DNA from: Macrothele yani
Taxonomy: Eukaryota; Arthropoda; Arachnida; Araneae; Macrothelidae
Assembly: GCA_039090855.1 (NCBI GenBank)
Contig: CM077005.1
Span: forward strand, 76,318,607 to 76,382,606
Length of the DNA: 64,000 bases
Direction: 5' to 3'
The notes under the pieces were generated by a model. That model saw only the letters and a program-made list of their open reading frames with translations. It did no database searches and had not been told where the DNA came from. Each line of letters opens with the position of its first letter. Position 1 is the stretch's first letter. The position numbers were made by a program, and so were the translations under genes. Of the stretch, positions 52,772 to 64,000 are shown piece by piece.

Positions 52772-54291
52772 CACTGGCGTATAAAAATTAAGGACGAGAC
52801 GGTTTTTCGAATGTAACGTCGTGCAGAAGTGCTCCACATTGACTCAAATCATACCATAAGATCCCCAAGATGTAAGAATATGGGACAAGTGAACAAAACA
52901 GTCCAAACTATTAATCCAAAGAATACAAAGGCACTTTATTAAAAAGGTAGCTTCGAGCACAACTGGACAGTAGACAGAAATGTCCATGTGACAGGCGGCT
53001 GCCAAGAAAAATCCAGTCTTTACTAGGGGATATGATCAACCCCGACGGCGTTGCAGGATTTATAACGTCTGTCCATGCTGAGGATGAGGTTGTCGAGGAG
53101 CTGTTGAGGCATCGCGGCCTATTCCTCTTGTAGCGCCAATCGCAGCTGCGGAATCGTTCTTGGCGGCTGGTGACGTGCTGCCAAGCGTCTTCCGAAAAGG
53201 TCCCACAGGTGTTTGATTCGATTTAGGTCCGGAAACCTTGCGGGCCAATTCATGCGTTGAATATCTTCACTATCCAACAGCTCTGCGACAGCAACTGTAC
53301 GATGAGGTGTAGCTTTGTCGTCCATGAAGAGGAAGTAAGGACCCACAGCACCTCTAAACAGACGCACGTGAGGCAGAACCTCAATACAATAGCAGACACC
53401 AGTGACTGAACCTCCTTGAAAGATGTGGAGGTCAGTACGGCTACCAAGCATGATACCGCCCCAAACGAGAACTCCGTCCCCTCCAAACCGGTCCCTTTCG
53501 CTGATGTTGGTGGTGTGATTGCGTGTTCCCTGTTCTCTCCAGATGTGTATACGTCCAGAATCACTCGTCAGACTAAATTGGTTCTCATCCGTAAAGAGAA
53601 CTCGACCACATTGCTGATTTGTCCAGTTCTTGTGTTCCTCGCACCACAGAAACCGCCGTCTCCGATGAGCAGGCGTTAATGGCACACACTGTACTGGTCG
53701 TCGTGCAAATAGACCACCTTTGTGCAGCTTCCTGACCACGGTAAAACGCGATAACGGACGTCCAGTTGTCTGTTGCATGTGCCTTGCGATTTCTCCCGCT
53801 GTCTGCCGTCTGTCTCTTCTCGCCTGTAGGAAAATATGCCGGTTGTCCGCCGCCGTGGTTGTTCGTGGACGACCACTGCTAAACTCTCGGAAAGCTGTTC
53901 CTGTCATTTGAAATGCTCTGCAAGTGAAACGATGCTGTGAGCGATCCCAAACTCCTCGGCCGCACTAGTCACACTTCGACCTTCTTCCAATTTCCCAATG
54001 ACGCGCCTCGGGTAAAGTCATCCAGATGTCGTCTACTGTATTGCCTGTTGGCCGTATCATACGGTGGTAGCAACTCGACATCAATAGCTTTCACTGAACT
54101 ACTGAGTGTACACCGCCCGTGTGCTTTACACCCTTCCGACACTCCCCCCCCACGTCATGCTGCATATATGCGCATGCCCTACCGTACCGGACCCTAGTCT
54201 ATCTCCTGAGTGGTCTTTCGGTCCGTTCTGCCTGCTCGTTCCGCTGTTAAGCTAATTTCCCCTCTTCGTCCTTAATTTTTGCACACCACTG
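52772..54291 (-). mobile_element. Tc1-like transposon with both ends
   Basis: Left end CACTGGCGTATAAAAATTAA and right end (reverse complement) CAGTGGTGTGCAAAAATTAA share the core AAAAATTAAGGACGA. TA is present on the right (54292-54293) and mutated to TT on the left. 1520 bp. Confidence 0.8.
53023..54075 (-). pseudogene. Tc1-like transposase, catalytic Glu replaced
   Basis: N-terminal helix-turn-helix around LDDFTRG is broken by a one-base loss; AAEEFGIAHSIVS follows in another frame. From 53907 to 53119 the frame is open: SRFTVVRKLHKGGLFARRP (second DNA-binding motif), VLFTDENQFSLTSDSGRIH (first Asp), LFMDDKATPHRTVAV (second Asp). The last block reads FPDLNRIKHLWDL where family members have PDLNPIEHLWD. 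The catalytic Glu is therefore Lys, at the normal 34-residue spacing. A stop at 53116 precedes the tail QQLLDNLILSMDRRYKSC and the final TAG at 53023. Confidence 0.85.
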
Positions 54292-54293
54292 TA

Positions 54294-54846
54294 TTATGTA
54301 TTGTTTGTTTTGTTACACACTGCCTAAAAATTAATAATCTCCGTACTAGGAAAATTTTGTTCAAAATCTCAGGTTACGTACAGCTTACCAGTTAACGGAT
54401 AGTTTCAGTATGCAGTGAACAATTTGGAAGTTCAAAATGGGTGTCCCCAGAGATTATAATTCACCCCACCCCTGCTTTGCAAGGACCCCATTGTCCCTAA
54501 CTGTTTGAAGGCGCTCAGAAATTTTTATTTGCTCTTCTAGTGCGGAAGAAAAAGTAAACAGTACCTCAACACTTTGTATCTCACTTCGTCAAAGATTATT
54601 AGGTCTACGCATACTTTATCGGCGCTCCACATAACGGCTTCTAATAGCAAAACAACTGAATTTTTGTTTGAACTTTGTGCTGTAGGCTTAAGGTGACGAC
54701 ACTGCGCGGAATGTCCCGTGCAGTTAGTTGTTCGTTATGGCAACCGACAAGTTGCATATTCGTCACAGTCTGTTGTTCATGCTTAACCTCGAGAAAACCA
54801 CTGCAGAAGTAAGATACCGGATTTGTTCAGCACACTGCATAATTTT
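54294..54846. other. No gene recognised
   Basis: Short frames, no repeat identified. Ends at a SINE tail. Confidence 0.4.
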
Positions 54847-55060
54847 GTTTTTTATTGGAGTATTAACGACTACCGTGAACAACTCAATGGGCTATAAGCA
54901 GTCGCCCGTCCCTAATTTAGGGTGACTGGTTCCAGGGAAGGGAAAGAGCCAGTGCCGTAAGACAAACACAACATCCATGCCTCACCGAGATTCCAAGCCG
55001 GACCCCTTTCGGACGAATGATCAGAGGCCATCGCTTAGGCCACTGCGCCACCGAGGCGGC
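54847..55060 (-). mobile_element. SINE family S1, full-length copy
   Basis: Minus strand head GCCGCCTCGGTGGCGCAG, B box altered (CGGCTTGGAATCTCGG), body and A tail typical. A few private changes in the boxes suggest it is older than the 46-kb pair. Confidence 0.85.
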
Positions 55061-56030
55061 GCGGAATTTTGTGTGTGCAAGCCCATGTCCTAAGCACTTT
55101 GAATTTTGTGTCCATGTCCTAAGCACTTTGTGAAGTTTATAAGTTGTGATTTCAGCGTCAAGGACGAGTAGTGTAATAGACGGGCAAAGGAGATCGAGAT
55201 TGCAATTCTGCCTCTCATTTTGCAGTGCACAGCGCAGATATACTTTAATGATGACTAAATGCGATATGATTTTGTAAGAAGGTTTATTTGTTTTTTTCTG
55301 CAAATGCGATATGATTTTGTAGAAAGTTTTTTTTTTCGACCATAAAATGCCGGTAATTTATAAATACACCTAATAAAATTATTTTAGTTCAAACAAAAGA
55401 AATTATCAACTGAAAATGAAACGAATGGACTCGAAAATATTAGATTCACCTGTCAGCATTCGCACAAATCAATAACAAGCGGTCTTTAACAAACTTGAAG
55501 AACGTTATTCTTCTCGCATTTCTTTTATAAGGTTGTTTGTTATTGAGTCTACGTCCATTGTTTTCAACCTCCTCAGCAATTACAGAGAGTGAACATAAAT
55601 CACTTAACCTGTCTTCTCCCATTTTGTAGCTCACATAGATTTTTATTAATTTTATTTTTCGAAATTATCTCTCAGCTGAACTTACGTTGTGTGCTGTAAC
55701 TAATTCTGAAAAGCTAGAGATAAAAAAAGGCCACCACACCGACCATAGTTTCCTGTTTACAAAGCTCAGATTTCAACAAAGAAAAAAAGATTGCCTCAAG
55801 CGAAAGAGAAACCCCAATGTCACCACCATAAGCCCCTTGTAGTTATTGAGCATGCTGGGGAATTTCGTTCTAACTGAGCTTAGTAATTTTGCAGAAAAAA
55901 AAAACAAAAGAAACCATGAAAACTATGATGGTATTTTCACTTTCATTTCATTTATTATTTTTGCTGTTATAGATTCAGGAATTATTGTTACATTGTTATT
56001 TATCCATTTTCATAACATCAAAGAAGCTCC
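55061..56030. other. No gene; two short direct repeats
   Basis: CATGTCCTAAGCACTTTG occurs at about 55084 and 55111. AATGCGATATGATTTTGTA occurs at about 55257 and 55303. No frame recognised. Ends at a palindrome next to the satellite. Confidence 0.4.
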
Positions 56031-56058
56031 GGAAAAAGGCCTCATAGAGGCCTTTTCC
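56031..56058. repeat. Palindrome at the satellite boundary
   Basis: GGAAAAAGGCCTC, ATA, GAGGCCTTTTCC: 12-bp inverted arms with one extra A and a 3-base loop. The last bases (TCC) overlap the first satellite monomer. Confidence 0.8.
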
Positions 56059-59000
56059 TGACTTGGCTCCGAGCTCACTAAGTAAAGTCAACAATCCAAG
56101 ACAGCAATGAAATTTGCTTACTATTAATATAACATGAAATCTCCGCGGCGCTACAATAAGATATCCCACTTGCCCTCCAACTTTCCGATTAACTTCCCTT
56201 CCCACCTCTCAAGGAGTCCTGACTTAGCCTCGAGCTCCCTAAGTAAAGTCAACAATCCAAGATAGCAATGAAATTAGATTACTATTGGTATAACATGAAA
56301 TATCCGCGGCGCTACAATAAGATATCCCTCTTGCCCTCCAACTTTCCGATTAACTTCGCCTTCCCACCTCTCAAGGAGTCCTGACTTAGCCTCGAGCTCC
56401 CTAAGTAAAGTCAACAATCCAAGACAGCAATGAAATTAGATTACTATTAGTATAACATGAAATCTCCGCGGCACTACAATAAGATATCCCACTTGCCCTC
56501 CAACTTTCCGATTAACTTCCCCTTCCCACCTCTCAAGGAGTCCTGACTTGGCCTCGAGCTCCCTAAGTAAAGTCAACAATCCAAGACAGCACTGAAATTA
56601 GATTACTATTAGTATAACATGAAATCTCCGCGGCGCTATAATAAGATATCCCTCTTGCCCTCCAACTTTCCGATTAACTTCCCCTTCCCACCTCTCAAGG
56701 AGTCCTGACTTAGCCTCGAGCTCCCTAAGTAAAGTCAACAATCCAAGACAGCAATGAAATTAGATTACTATTAGTATAACATGAAATCTCCGCGGCGCTA
56801 CAATAAGATATCCCACTTGCCCTCCAACTTTCCGATTAACTTCGCCTTCCCACCTCTCAAGGAGTCCTGACTTAGCCTCGAGCTCCCTAAGTAAAGTCAA
56901 CAATCCAAGACAGCAATGAAATTAGATTACTATTAGTATAACATGAAATATCCGCGGCGCTACAATAAGATATCCCTCTTGCCCTCCAACTTTCCGATTA
57001 ACTTCGCCTTCCCACCTCTCAAGGAGTCCTGACTTAGCCTCGAGCTCCCTAAGTAAAGTCAACAATCCAAGACAGCAATGAAATTAGATTACTATTAGTA
57101 TAACATGAAATATCCGCGGCGCTACAGTAAGATATCCCTCTTGCCCTCCAACTTTCCGATTAACTTCGCCTTCCCACCTCTCAAGGAGTCCTGACTTAGC
57201 CTCGAGCTCCCTAAGTAAAGTCAACAATCCAAGACAGCAATGAAATTAGATTACTATTAGTATAACATGAAATATCCGCGGCGCTACAGTAAGATATCCC
57301 TCTTGCCCTCCAACTTTCCGATTAACTTCGCCTTCCCACCTCTCAAGGAGTCCTGACTTAGCCTCGAGCTCCCTAAGTAAAGTCAACAATCCAAGACAGC
57401 AATGAAATTAGATTACTATTAGTATAACATGAAATATCCGCGGCGCTACAGTAAGATATCCCTCTTGCCCTCCAACTTTCCGATTAACTTCGCCTTCCCA
57501 CCTCTCAAGGAGTCCTGACTTAGCCTCGAGCTCCCTAAGTAAAGTCAACAATCCAAGACAGCAATGAAATTAGATTACTATTAGTATAACATGAAATATC
57601 CGCGGCGCTACAGTAAGATATCCCTCTTGCCCTCCAACTTTCCGATTAACTTCGCCTTCCCACCTCTCAAGGAGTCCTGACTTAGCCTCGAGCTCCCTAA
57701 GTAAAGTCAACAATCCAAGACAGCAATGAAATTAGATTACTATTAGTATAACATGAAATATCCGCGGCGCTACAATAAGATATCCCTCTTGCCCTCCAAC
57801 TTTCCGATTAACTTCGCCTTCCCACCTCTCAAGGAGTCCTGACTTAGCCTCGAGCTCCCTAAGGTAAAGTCAACAATCCAAGACAGCAATGAAATTAGAT
57901 TACTATTAGTATAACATGAAATCTCCGCGGCGCTACAATAAGATATCCCTCTTGCCCTCCAACTTTCCGATTAACTTCGCCTTCCCACCTCTCAAGGAGT
58001 CCTGACTTAGCCTCGAGCTCCCTAAGTAAAGTCAACAATCCAAGACAGCAATGAAATTAGATTACTATTAGTATAACATGAAATATCCGCGGCGCTACAG
58101 TAAGATATCCCTCTTGCCCTCCAACTTTCCGATTAACTTCGCCTTCCCACCTCTCAAGGAGTCCTGACTTAGCCTCGAGCTCCCTAAGTAAAGTCAACAA
58201 TCCAAGACAGCAATGAAATTAGATTACTATTAGTATAACATGAAATATCCGCGGCGCTACAGTAAGATATCCATCTTGCCCTCCAACTTTCCGATTAACT
58301 TCGCCTTCCCACCTCTCAAGGAGTCCTGACTTAGCCTCGAGCTCCCTAAGTAAAGTCAACAATCCAAGACAGCAATGAAATTAGATTACTATTAGTATAA
58401 CATGAAATATCCGCGGCGCTACTGTAAGATATCCCTCTTGCCCTCCAACTTTCCGATTAACTTCGCCTTCCCACCTCTCAAGGAGTCCTGACTTAGCCTC
58501 GAGCTCCCTAAGTAAAGTCAACAATCCAAGACAGCAATGAAATTAGATTACTATTAGTATAACATGAAATATCCGCGGCGCTACAGTAAGATATCCCTCT
58601 TGCCCTCCAACTTTCCGATTAACTTCGCCTTCCCACCTCTCAAGGAGTCCTGACTTAGCCTCGAGCTCCCTAAGTAAAGTCAACAATCCAAGACAGCAAT
58701 GAAATTAGATTACTATTAGTATAACATGAAATATCCGCGGCGCTACAATAAGATATCCCTCTTGCCCTCCAACTTTCCGATTAACTTCGCCTTCCCACCT
58801 CTCAAGGAGTCCTGACTTAGCCTCGAGCTTCCTAAGTAAAGTCAACAATCCAAGACAGCAATGAAATTAGATTACTATTAGTATAACATGAAATCTCCGC
58901 GGCGCTACAATAAGATATCCCTCTTGCCCTCCAACTTTCCGATTAACTTCCCCTTCCCACCTCTCAAGGAGTCCTGACTTAGCCTCGAGCTCCCTAAGTA

Positions 59001-62000
59001 AAGTCAACAATCCAAGACAGCAATGAAATTAGATTACTATTAGTATAACATGAAATCTCCGCGGCGCTACAATAAGATATCCCTCTTGCCCTCCAACTTT
59101 CCGATTAACTTCCCCTTCCCACCTCTCAAGGAGTCCTGACTTAGCCTCGAGCTCCCTAAGTAAAGTCAACAATCCAAGACAGCAATGAAATTAGATTACT
59201 ATTAGTATAACATGAAATATCCGCGGCGCTACAATAAGATATCCCTCTTGCCCTCCAACTTTCCGATTAACTTCGCCTTCCCACCTCTCAAGGAGTCCTG
59301 ACTTAGCCTCGAGCTCCCTAAGTAAAGTCAACAATCCAAGACAGCAATGAAATTAGATTACTATTAGTATAACATGAAATATCCGCGGCGCTACAGTAAG
59401 ATATCCCTCTTGCCCTCCAACTTTCCGATTAACTTCGCCTTCCCACCTCTCAAGGAGTCCTGACTTAGCCTCGAGCTCCCTAAGTAAAGTCAACAATCCA
59501 AGACAGCAATGAAATTAGATTACTATTAGTATAACATGAAATATCCGCGGCGCTACAGTAAGATATCCCTCTTGCCCTCCAACTTTCCGATTAACTTCGC
59601 CTTCCCACCTCTCAAGGAGTCCTGACTTAGCCTCGAGCTCCCTAAGTAAAGTCAACAATCCAAGACAGCAATGAAATTAGATTACTATTAGTATAACATG
59701 AAATATCCGCGGCGCTACTGTAAGATATCCCTCTTGCCCTCCAACTTTCCGATTAACTTCGCCTTCCCACCTCTCAAGGAGTCCTGACTTAGCCTCGAGC
59801 TCACTAAGTAAAGTCAATATTCCAAGACAGTAATGCAATTAGATTACTATTAGTATAACATGAAATATCCGCGGCGCTACAGTAAGATATCCCTCTTGCC
59901 CTCCAACTTTCCGATTAACTTCGCCTTCCCACCTCTCAAGGAGTCCTGACTTAGCCTCGAGCTCCCTAAGTAAAGTCAACAATCCAAGACAGCAATGAAA
60001 TTAGATTACTATTAGTATAACATGAAATCTCCGCGGCGCTACAATAAGATATCCCTCTTGCCCTCCAACTTTCCGATTAACTTCGCCTTCCCACCTCTCA
60101 AGGAGTCCTGACTTAGCCTCGAGCTCCCTAAGTAAAGTCAACAATCCAAGACAGCAATGAAATTAGATTACTATTAGTATAACATGAAATATCCGCGGCG
60201 CTACAGTAAGATATCCCTCTTGCCCTCCAACTTTCCGATTAACTTCGCCTTCCCACCTCTCAAGGAGTCCTGACTTAGCCTCGAGCTCCCTAAGTAAAGT
60301 CAACAATCCAAGACAGCAATGAAATTAGATTACTATTAGTATAACATGAAATCTCCGCGGCGCTACAATAAGATATCCCACTTGCCCTCCAACTTTCCGA
60401 TTAACTTCGCCCTTCCCACCTCTCAAGGAGTCCTGACTTAGCCTCGAGCTCCCTAAGTAAAGTCAACAATCCAAGACAGCAATGAAATTAGATTACTATT
60501 AGTATAACATGAAATATCCGCGGCGCTACAATAAGATATCCCTCTTGCCCTCCAACTTTCCGATTAACTTCGCCTTCCCACCTCTCAAGGAGTCCTGACT
60601 TAGCCTCGAGCTCCCTAAGGTAAAGTCAACAATCCAAGACAGCAATGAAATTAGATTACTATTAGTATAACATGAAATCTCCGCGGCGCTACAATAAGAT
60701 ATCCCTCTTGCCCTCCAACTTTCCGATTAACTTCGCCTTCCCACCTCTCAAGGAGTCCTGACTTAGCCTCGAGCTCCCTAAGTAAAGTCAACAATCCAAG
60801 ACAGCAATGAAATTAGATTACTATTAGTATAACATGAAATATCCGCGGCGCTACAGTAAGATATCCCTCTTGCCCTCCAACTTTCCGATTAACTTCGCCT
60901 TCCCACCTCTCAAGGAGTCCTGACTTAGCCTCGAGCTCCCTAAGTAAAGTCAACAATCCAAGACAGCAATGAAATTAGATTACTATTAGTATAACATGAA
61001 ATATCCGCGGCGCTACAGTAAGATATCCCTCTTGCCCTCCAACTTTCCGATTAACTTCGCCTTCCCACCTCTCAAGGAGTCCTGACTTAGCCTCGAGCTC
61101 CCTAAGTAAAGTCAACAATCCAAGACAGCAATGAAATTAGATTACTATTAGTATAACATGAAATATCCGCGGCGCTACAGTAAGATATCCCTCTTGCCCT
61201 CCAACTTTCCGATTAACTTCGCCTTCCCACCTCTCAAGGAGTCCTGACTTAGCCTCGAGCTCCCTAAGTAAAGTCAACAATCCAAGACAGCAATGAAATT
61301 AGATTACTATTAGTATAACATGAAATATCCGCGGCGCTACAGTAAGATATCCCTCTTGCCCTCCAACTTTCCGATTAACTTCGCCTTCCCACCTCTCAAG
61401 GAGTCCTGACTTAGCCTCGAGCTCCCTAAGTAAAGTCAACAATCCAAGACAGCAATGAAATTAGATTACTATTAGTATAACATGAAATATCCGCGGCGCT
61501 ACAATAAGATATCCCTCTTGCCCTCCAACTTTCCGATTAACTTCGCCTTCCCACCTCTCAAGGAGTCCTGACTTAGCCTCGAGCTCCCTAAGTAAAGTCA
61601 ACAATCCAAGACAGCAATGAAATTAGATTACTATTAGTATAACATGAAATATCCGCGGCGCTACAGTAAGATATCCCTCTTGCCCTCCAACTTTCCGATT
61701 AACTTCGCCTTCCCACCTCTCAAGGAGTCCTGACTTAGCCTCGAGCTCCCTAAGTAAAGTCAACAATCCCGGACAGCAATGAAATTAGATTACTATTAGT
61801 ATAACATGAAATCTCCGCGGCACTACAATAAGATATCCCACTTGCCCTCCAACTTTCCGATTAACTTCGCCTTCCCACCTCTCAAGGAGTCCTGACTTGG
61901 CCTCGAGCTCCCTAAGTAAAGTCAACAATCCAAGACAGCAATGAAATTAGATTACTATTAGTATAACATGAAATCTCCGCGGCGCTACAATAAGATATCC

Positions 62001-64000
62001 CTCTTGCCCTCCAACTTTCCGATTAACTTCGCCTTCCCACCTCTCAAGGAGTCCTGACTTAGCCTCGAGCTCCCTAAGTAAAGTCAACAATCCAAGACAG
62101 CAATGAAATTAGATTACTATTAGTATAACATGAAATATCCGCGGCGCTACAATAAGATATCCCTCTTGCCCTCCAACTTTCCGATTAACTTCCCCTTCCC
62201 ACCTCTCAAGGAGTCCTGACTTAGCCTCGAGCTCCCTAAGGTAAAGTCAACAATCCAAGACAGCAATGAAATTAGATTACTATTAGTATAACATGAAATC
62301 TCCGCGGCGCTACAATAAGATATCCCTCTTGCCCTCCAACTTTCCGATTAACTTCGCCTTCCCACCTCTCAAGGAGTCCTGACTTAGCCTCGAGCTCCCT
62401 AAGTAAAGTCAACAATCCAAGACAGCAATGAAATTAGATTACTATTAGTATAACATGAAATATCCGCGGCGCTACAGTAAGATATCCCTCTTGCCCTCCA
62501 ACTTTCCGATTAACTTCGCCTTCCCACCTCTCAAGGAGTCCTGACTTAGCCTCGAGCTCCCTAAGTAAAGTCAACAATCCAAGACAGCAATGAAATTAGA
62601 TTACTATTAGTATAACATGAAATATCCGCGGCGCTACAGTAAGATATCCCTCTTGCCCTCCAACTTTCCGATTAACTTCGCCTTCCCACCTCTCAAGGAG
62701 TCCTGACTTAGCCTCGAGCTCCCTAAGTAAAGTCAACAATCCAAGACAGCAATGAAATTAGATTACTATTAGTATAACATGAAATATCCGCGGCGCTACA
62801 GTAAGATATCCCTCTTGCCCTCCAACTTTCCGATTAACTTCGCCTTCCCACCTCTCAAGGAGTCCTGACTTAGCCTCGAGCTCCCTAAGTAAAGTCAACA
62901 ATCCAAGACAGCAATGAAATTAGATTACTATTAGTATAACATGAAATATCCGCGGCGCTACAGTAAGATATCCCTCTTGCCCTCCAACTTTCCGATTAAC
63001 TTCGCCTTCCCACCTCTCAAGGAGTCCTGACTTAGCCTCGAGCTCCCTAAGTAAAGTCAACAATCCAAGACAGCAATGAAATTAGATTACTATTAGTATA
63101 ACATGAAATATCCGCGGCGCTACAGTAAGATATCCCTCTTGCCCTCCAACTTTCCGATTAACTTCGCCTTCCCACCTCTCAAGGAGTCCTGACTTAGCCT
63201 CGAGCTCCCTAAGTAAAGTCAACAATCCAAGACAGCAATGAAATTAGATTACTATTAGTATAACATGAAATATCCGCGGCGCTACAATAAGATATCCCAC
63301 TTGCCCTCCAACTTTCCGATTAACTTCGCCTTCCCACCTCTCAAGGAGTCCTGACTTAGCCTCGAGCTCCCTAAGTAAAGTCAACAATCCAAGACAGCAA
63401 TGAAATTAGATTACTATTAGTATAACATGAAATATCCGCGGCGCTATAATAAGATATCCCTCTTGCCCTCCAACTTTCCGATTAACTTCCCTTCCCACCT
63501 CTCAAGGAGTCCTGACTTAGCCTCGAGCTCCCTAAGTAAAGTCAACAATCCAAGACAGCAATGAAATTAGATTACTATTAGTATAACATGAAATCTCCGC
63601 GGCGCTACAATAAGATATCCCTCTTGCCCTCCAACTTTCCGATTAACTTCCCCTTCCCACCTCTCAAGGAGTCCTGACTTAGCCTCGAGCTCCCTAAGTA
63701 AAGTCAACAATCCAAGACAGCAATGAAATTAGATTACTATTAGTATAACATGAAATATCCGCGGCGCTACAGTAAGATATCCCTCTTGCCCTCCAACTTT
63801 CCGATTAACTTCGCCTTCCCACCTCTCAAGGAGTCCTGACTTAGCCTCGAGCTCCCTAAGTAAAGTCAACAATCCAAGACAGCAATGAAATTAGATTACT
63901 ATTAGTATAACATGAAATCTCCGCGGCGCTACAATAAGATATCCCTCTTGCCCTCCAACTTTCCGATTAACTTCGCCTTCCCACCTCTCAAGGAGTCCTG
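56056..64000. repeat. 162-bp satellite array, about 49 monomers, running off the right edge
   Basis: Monomer starts TCCTGACTTAGCCTCGAGCT and includes AAGTCAACAATCCAAGACAG, ATTAGATTACTATTAGTATA, a CCGCGGCGCTAC block and CCTCCAACTTTCCGATTAAC. Spacing of the AAGGAGTCCT anchor is 162 bp (56211, 56373, 56535, 56697). The first monomer is diverged and lower similarity is confined to the first one or two units. Variable sites are ATATCC/ATCTCC, CAGTAAG/CAATAAG/CTGTAAG, CCCTCTTG/CCCACTTG and CTTCGCC/CTTCCCC. CAGTAAG was always with ATATCC in the copies I read. No frame is kept, since monomers contain stops on both strands. Probably pericentromeric or other heterochromatic satellite; location is inference. 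Confidence 0.97.

Overview
The window is eukaryotic nuclear DNA from a repeat-rich animal genome, most likely an arthropod and probably an insect with a large genome. The evidence is the density of Tc1/mariner transposons, an RTE-like LINE, tRNA-derived SINEs, a spliced leucine-rich-repeat exon and two large tandem arrays. There are no operons, CRISPR arrays or bacterial-type genes. The species cannot be named from the sequence. Only one segment looks like a host protein-coding gene: an LRR exon at 40291-40942 on the minus strand. Almost all other open frames are transposase or endonuclease remnants, or frames opened by tandem repeats.

Layout. 1-1.5 kb: 5' part of an RTE-like LINE (minus). 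2.3-2.7 kb: degenerate mariner-like transposase. 4.4-4.9 kb: possible LINE 3' end. 7.3-8.2 kb: two SINE families. 9.5-10.9 kb: Tc1 element with both ends. 11.3-14.2 kb: two old degenerate tandem arrays. 15.35-15.9 kb: a miniature LTR element. 17.1-17.7 kb: inverted SINE pair. 19.7-20.4 kb: probable LTR. 20.7-21.85 kb: degenerate Tc1 with a long hairpin. 22.1-23.45 kb: 33-bp minisatellite. 25.3-26.9 kb: foldback element A. 27.8-29.2 kb: Tc1. 29.2-33.3 kb: another Tc1 split by a miniature LTR array and by foldback element B. 35-36 kb: pogo-like MITE. 37.2-44.2 kb: three Tc1 elements around the LRR exon. 44.5-55 kb: SINEs, solo LTRs and four Tc1/mariner elements. 56.06-64 kb: a 162-bp satellite running off the right edge.

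Most interesting system: a family of very small LTR retrotransposons (TRIM type). Their ~180-bp LTRs each contain a whole tRNA-like cloverleaf with pol III A and B boxes. Evidence comes from two independent insertions with exact 4-bp target duplications (29500-30326, CTCT; 15350-15885, GAAG) and a solo LTR with its own exact duplication (47861-48024, CATT). A one-base-spaced primer-binding site (TGGCGCCCGAAC) follows the 5' LTR, and a purine tract precedes the 3' LTR. A further solo LTR at 44499-44656 keeps the same LTR flanks but carries a different tRNA-like module. This parallels plant Cassandra TRIMs, which carry 5S rRNA promoters in their LTRs.

The elements show a readable history of nested insertions: SINE into MITE, TRIM into the catalytic Glu region of a Tc1 transposase, foldback element into the same transposase, and solo LTR into a mariner-like transposase. 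Two transposase genes have also given rise to local structures: a 54-bp minisatellite amplified from the catalytic SPD.NPIE segment, and a 31-bp-arm hairpin.
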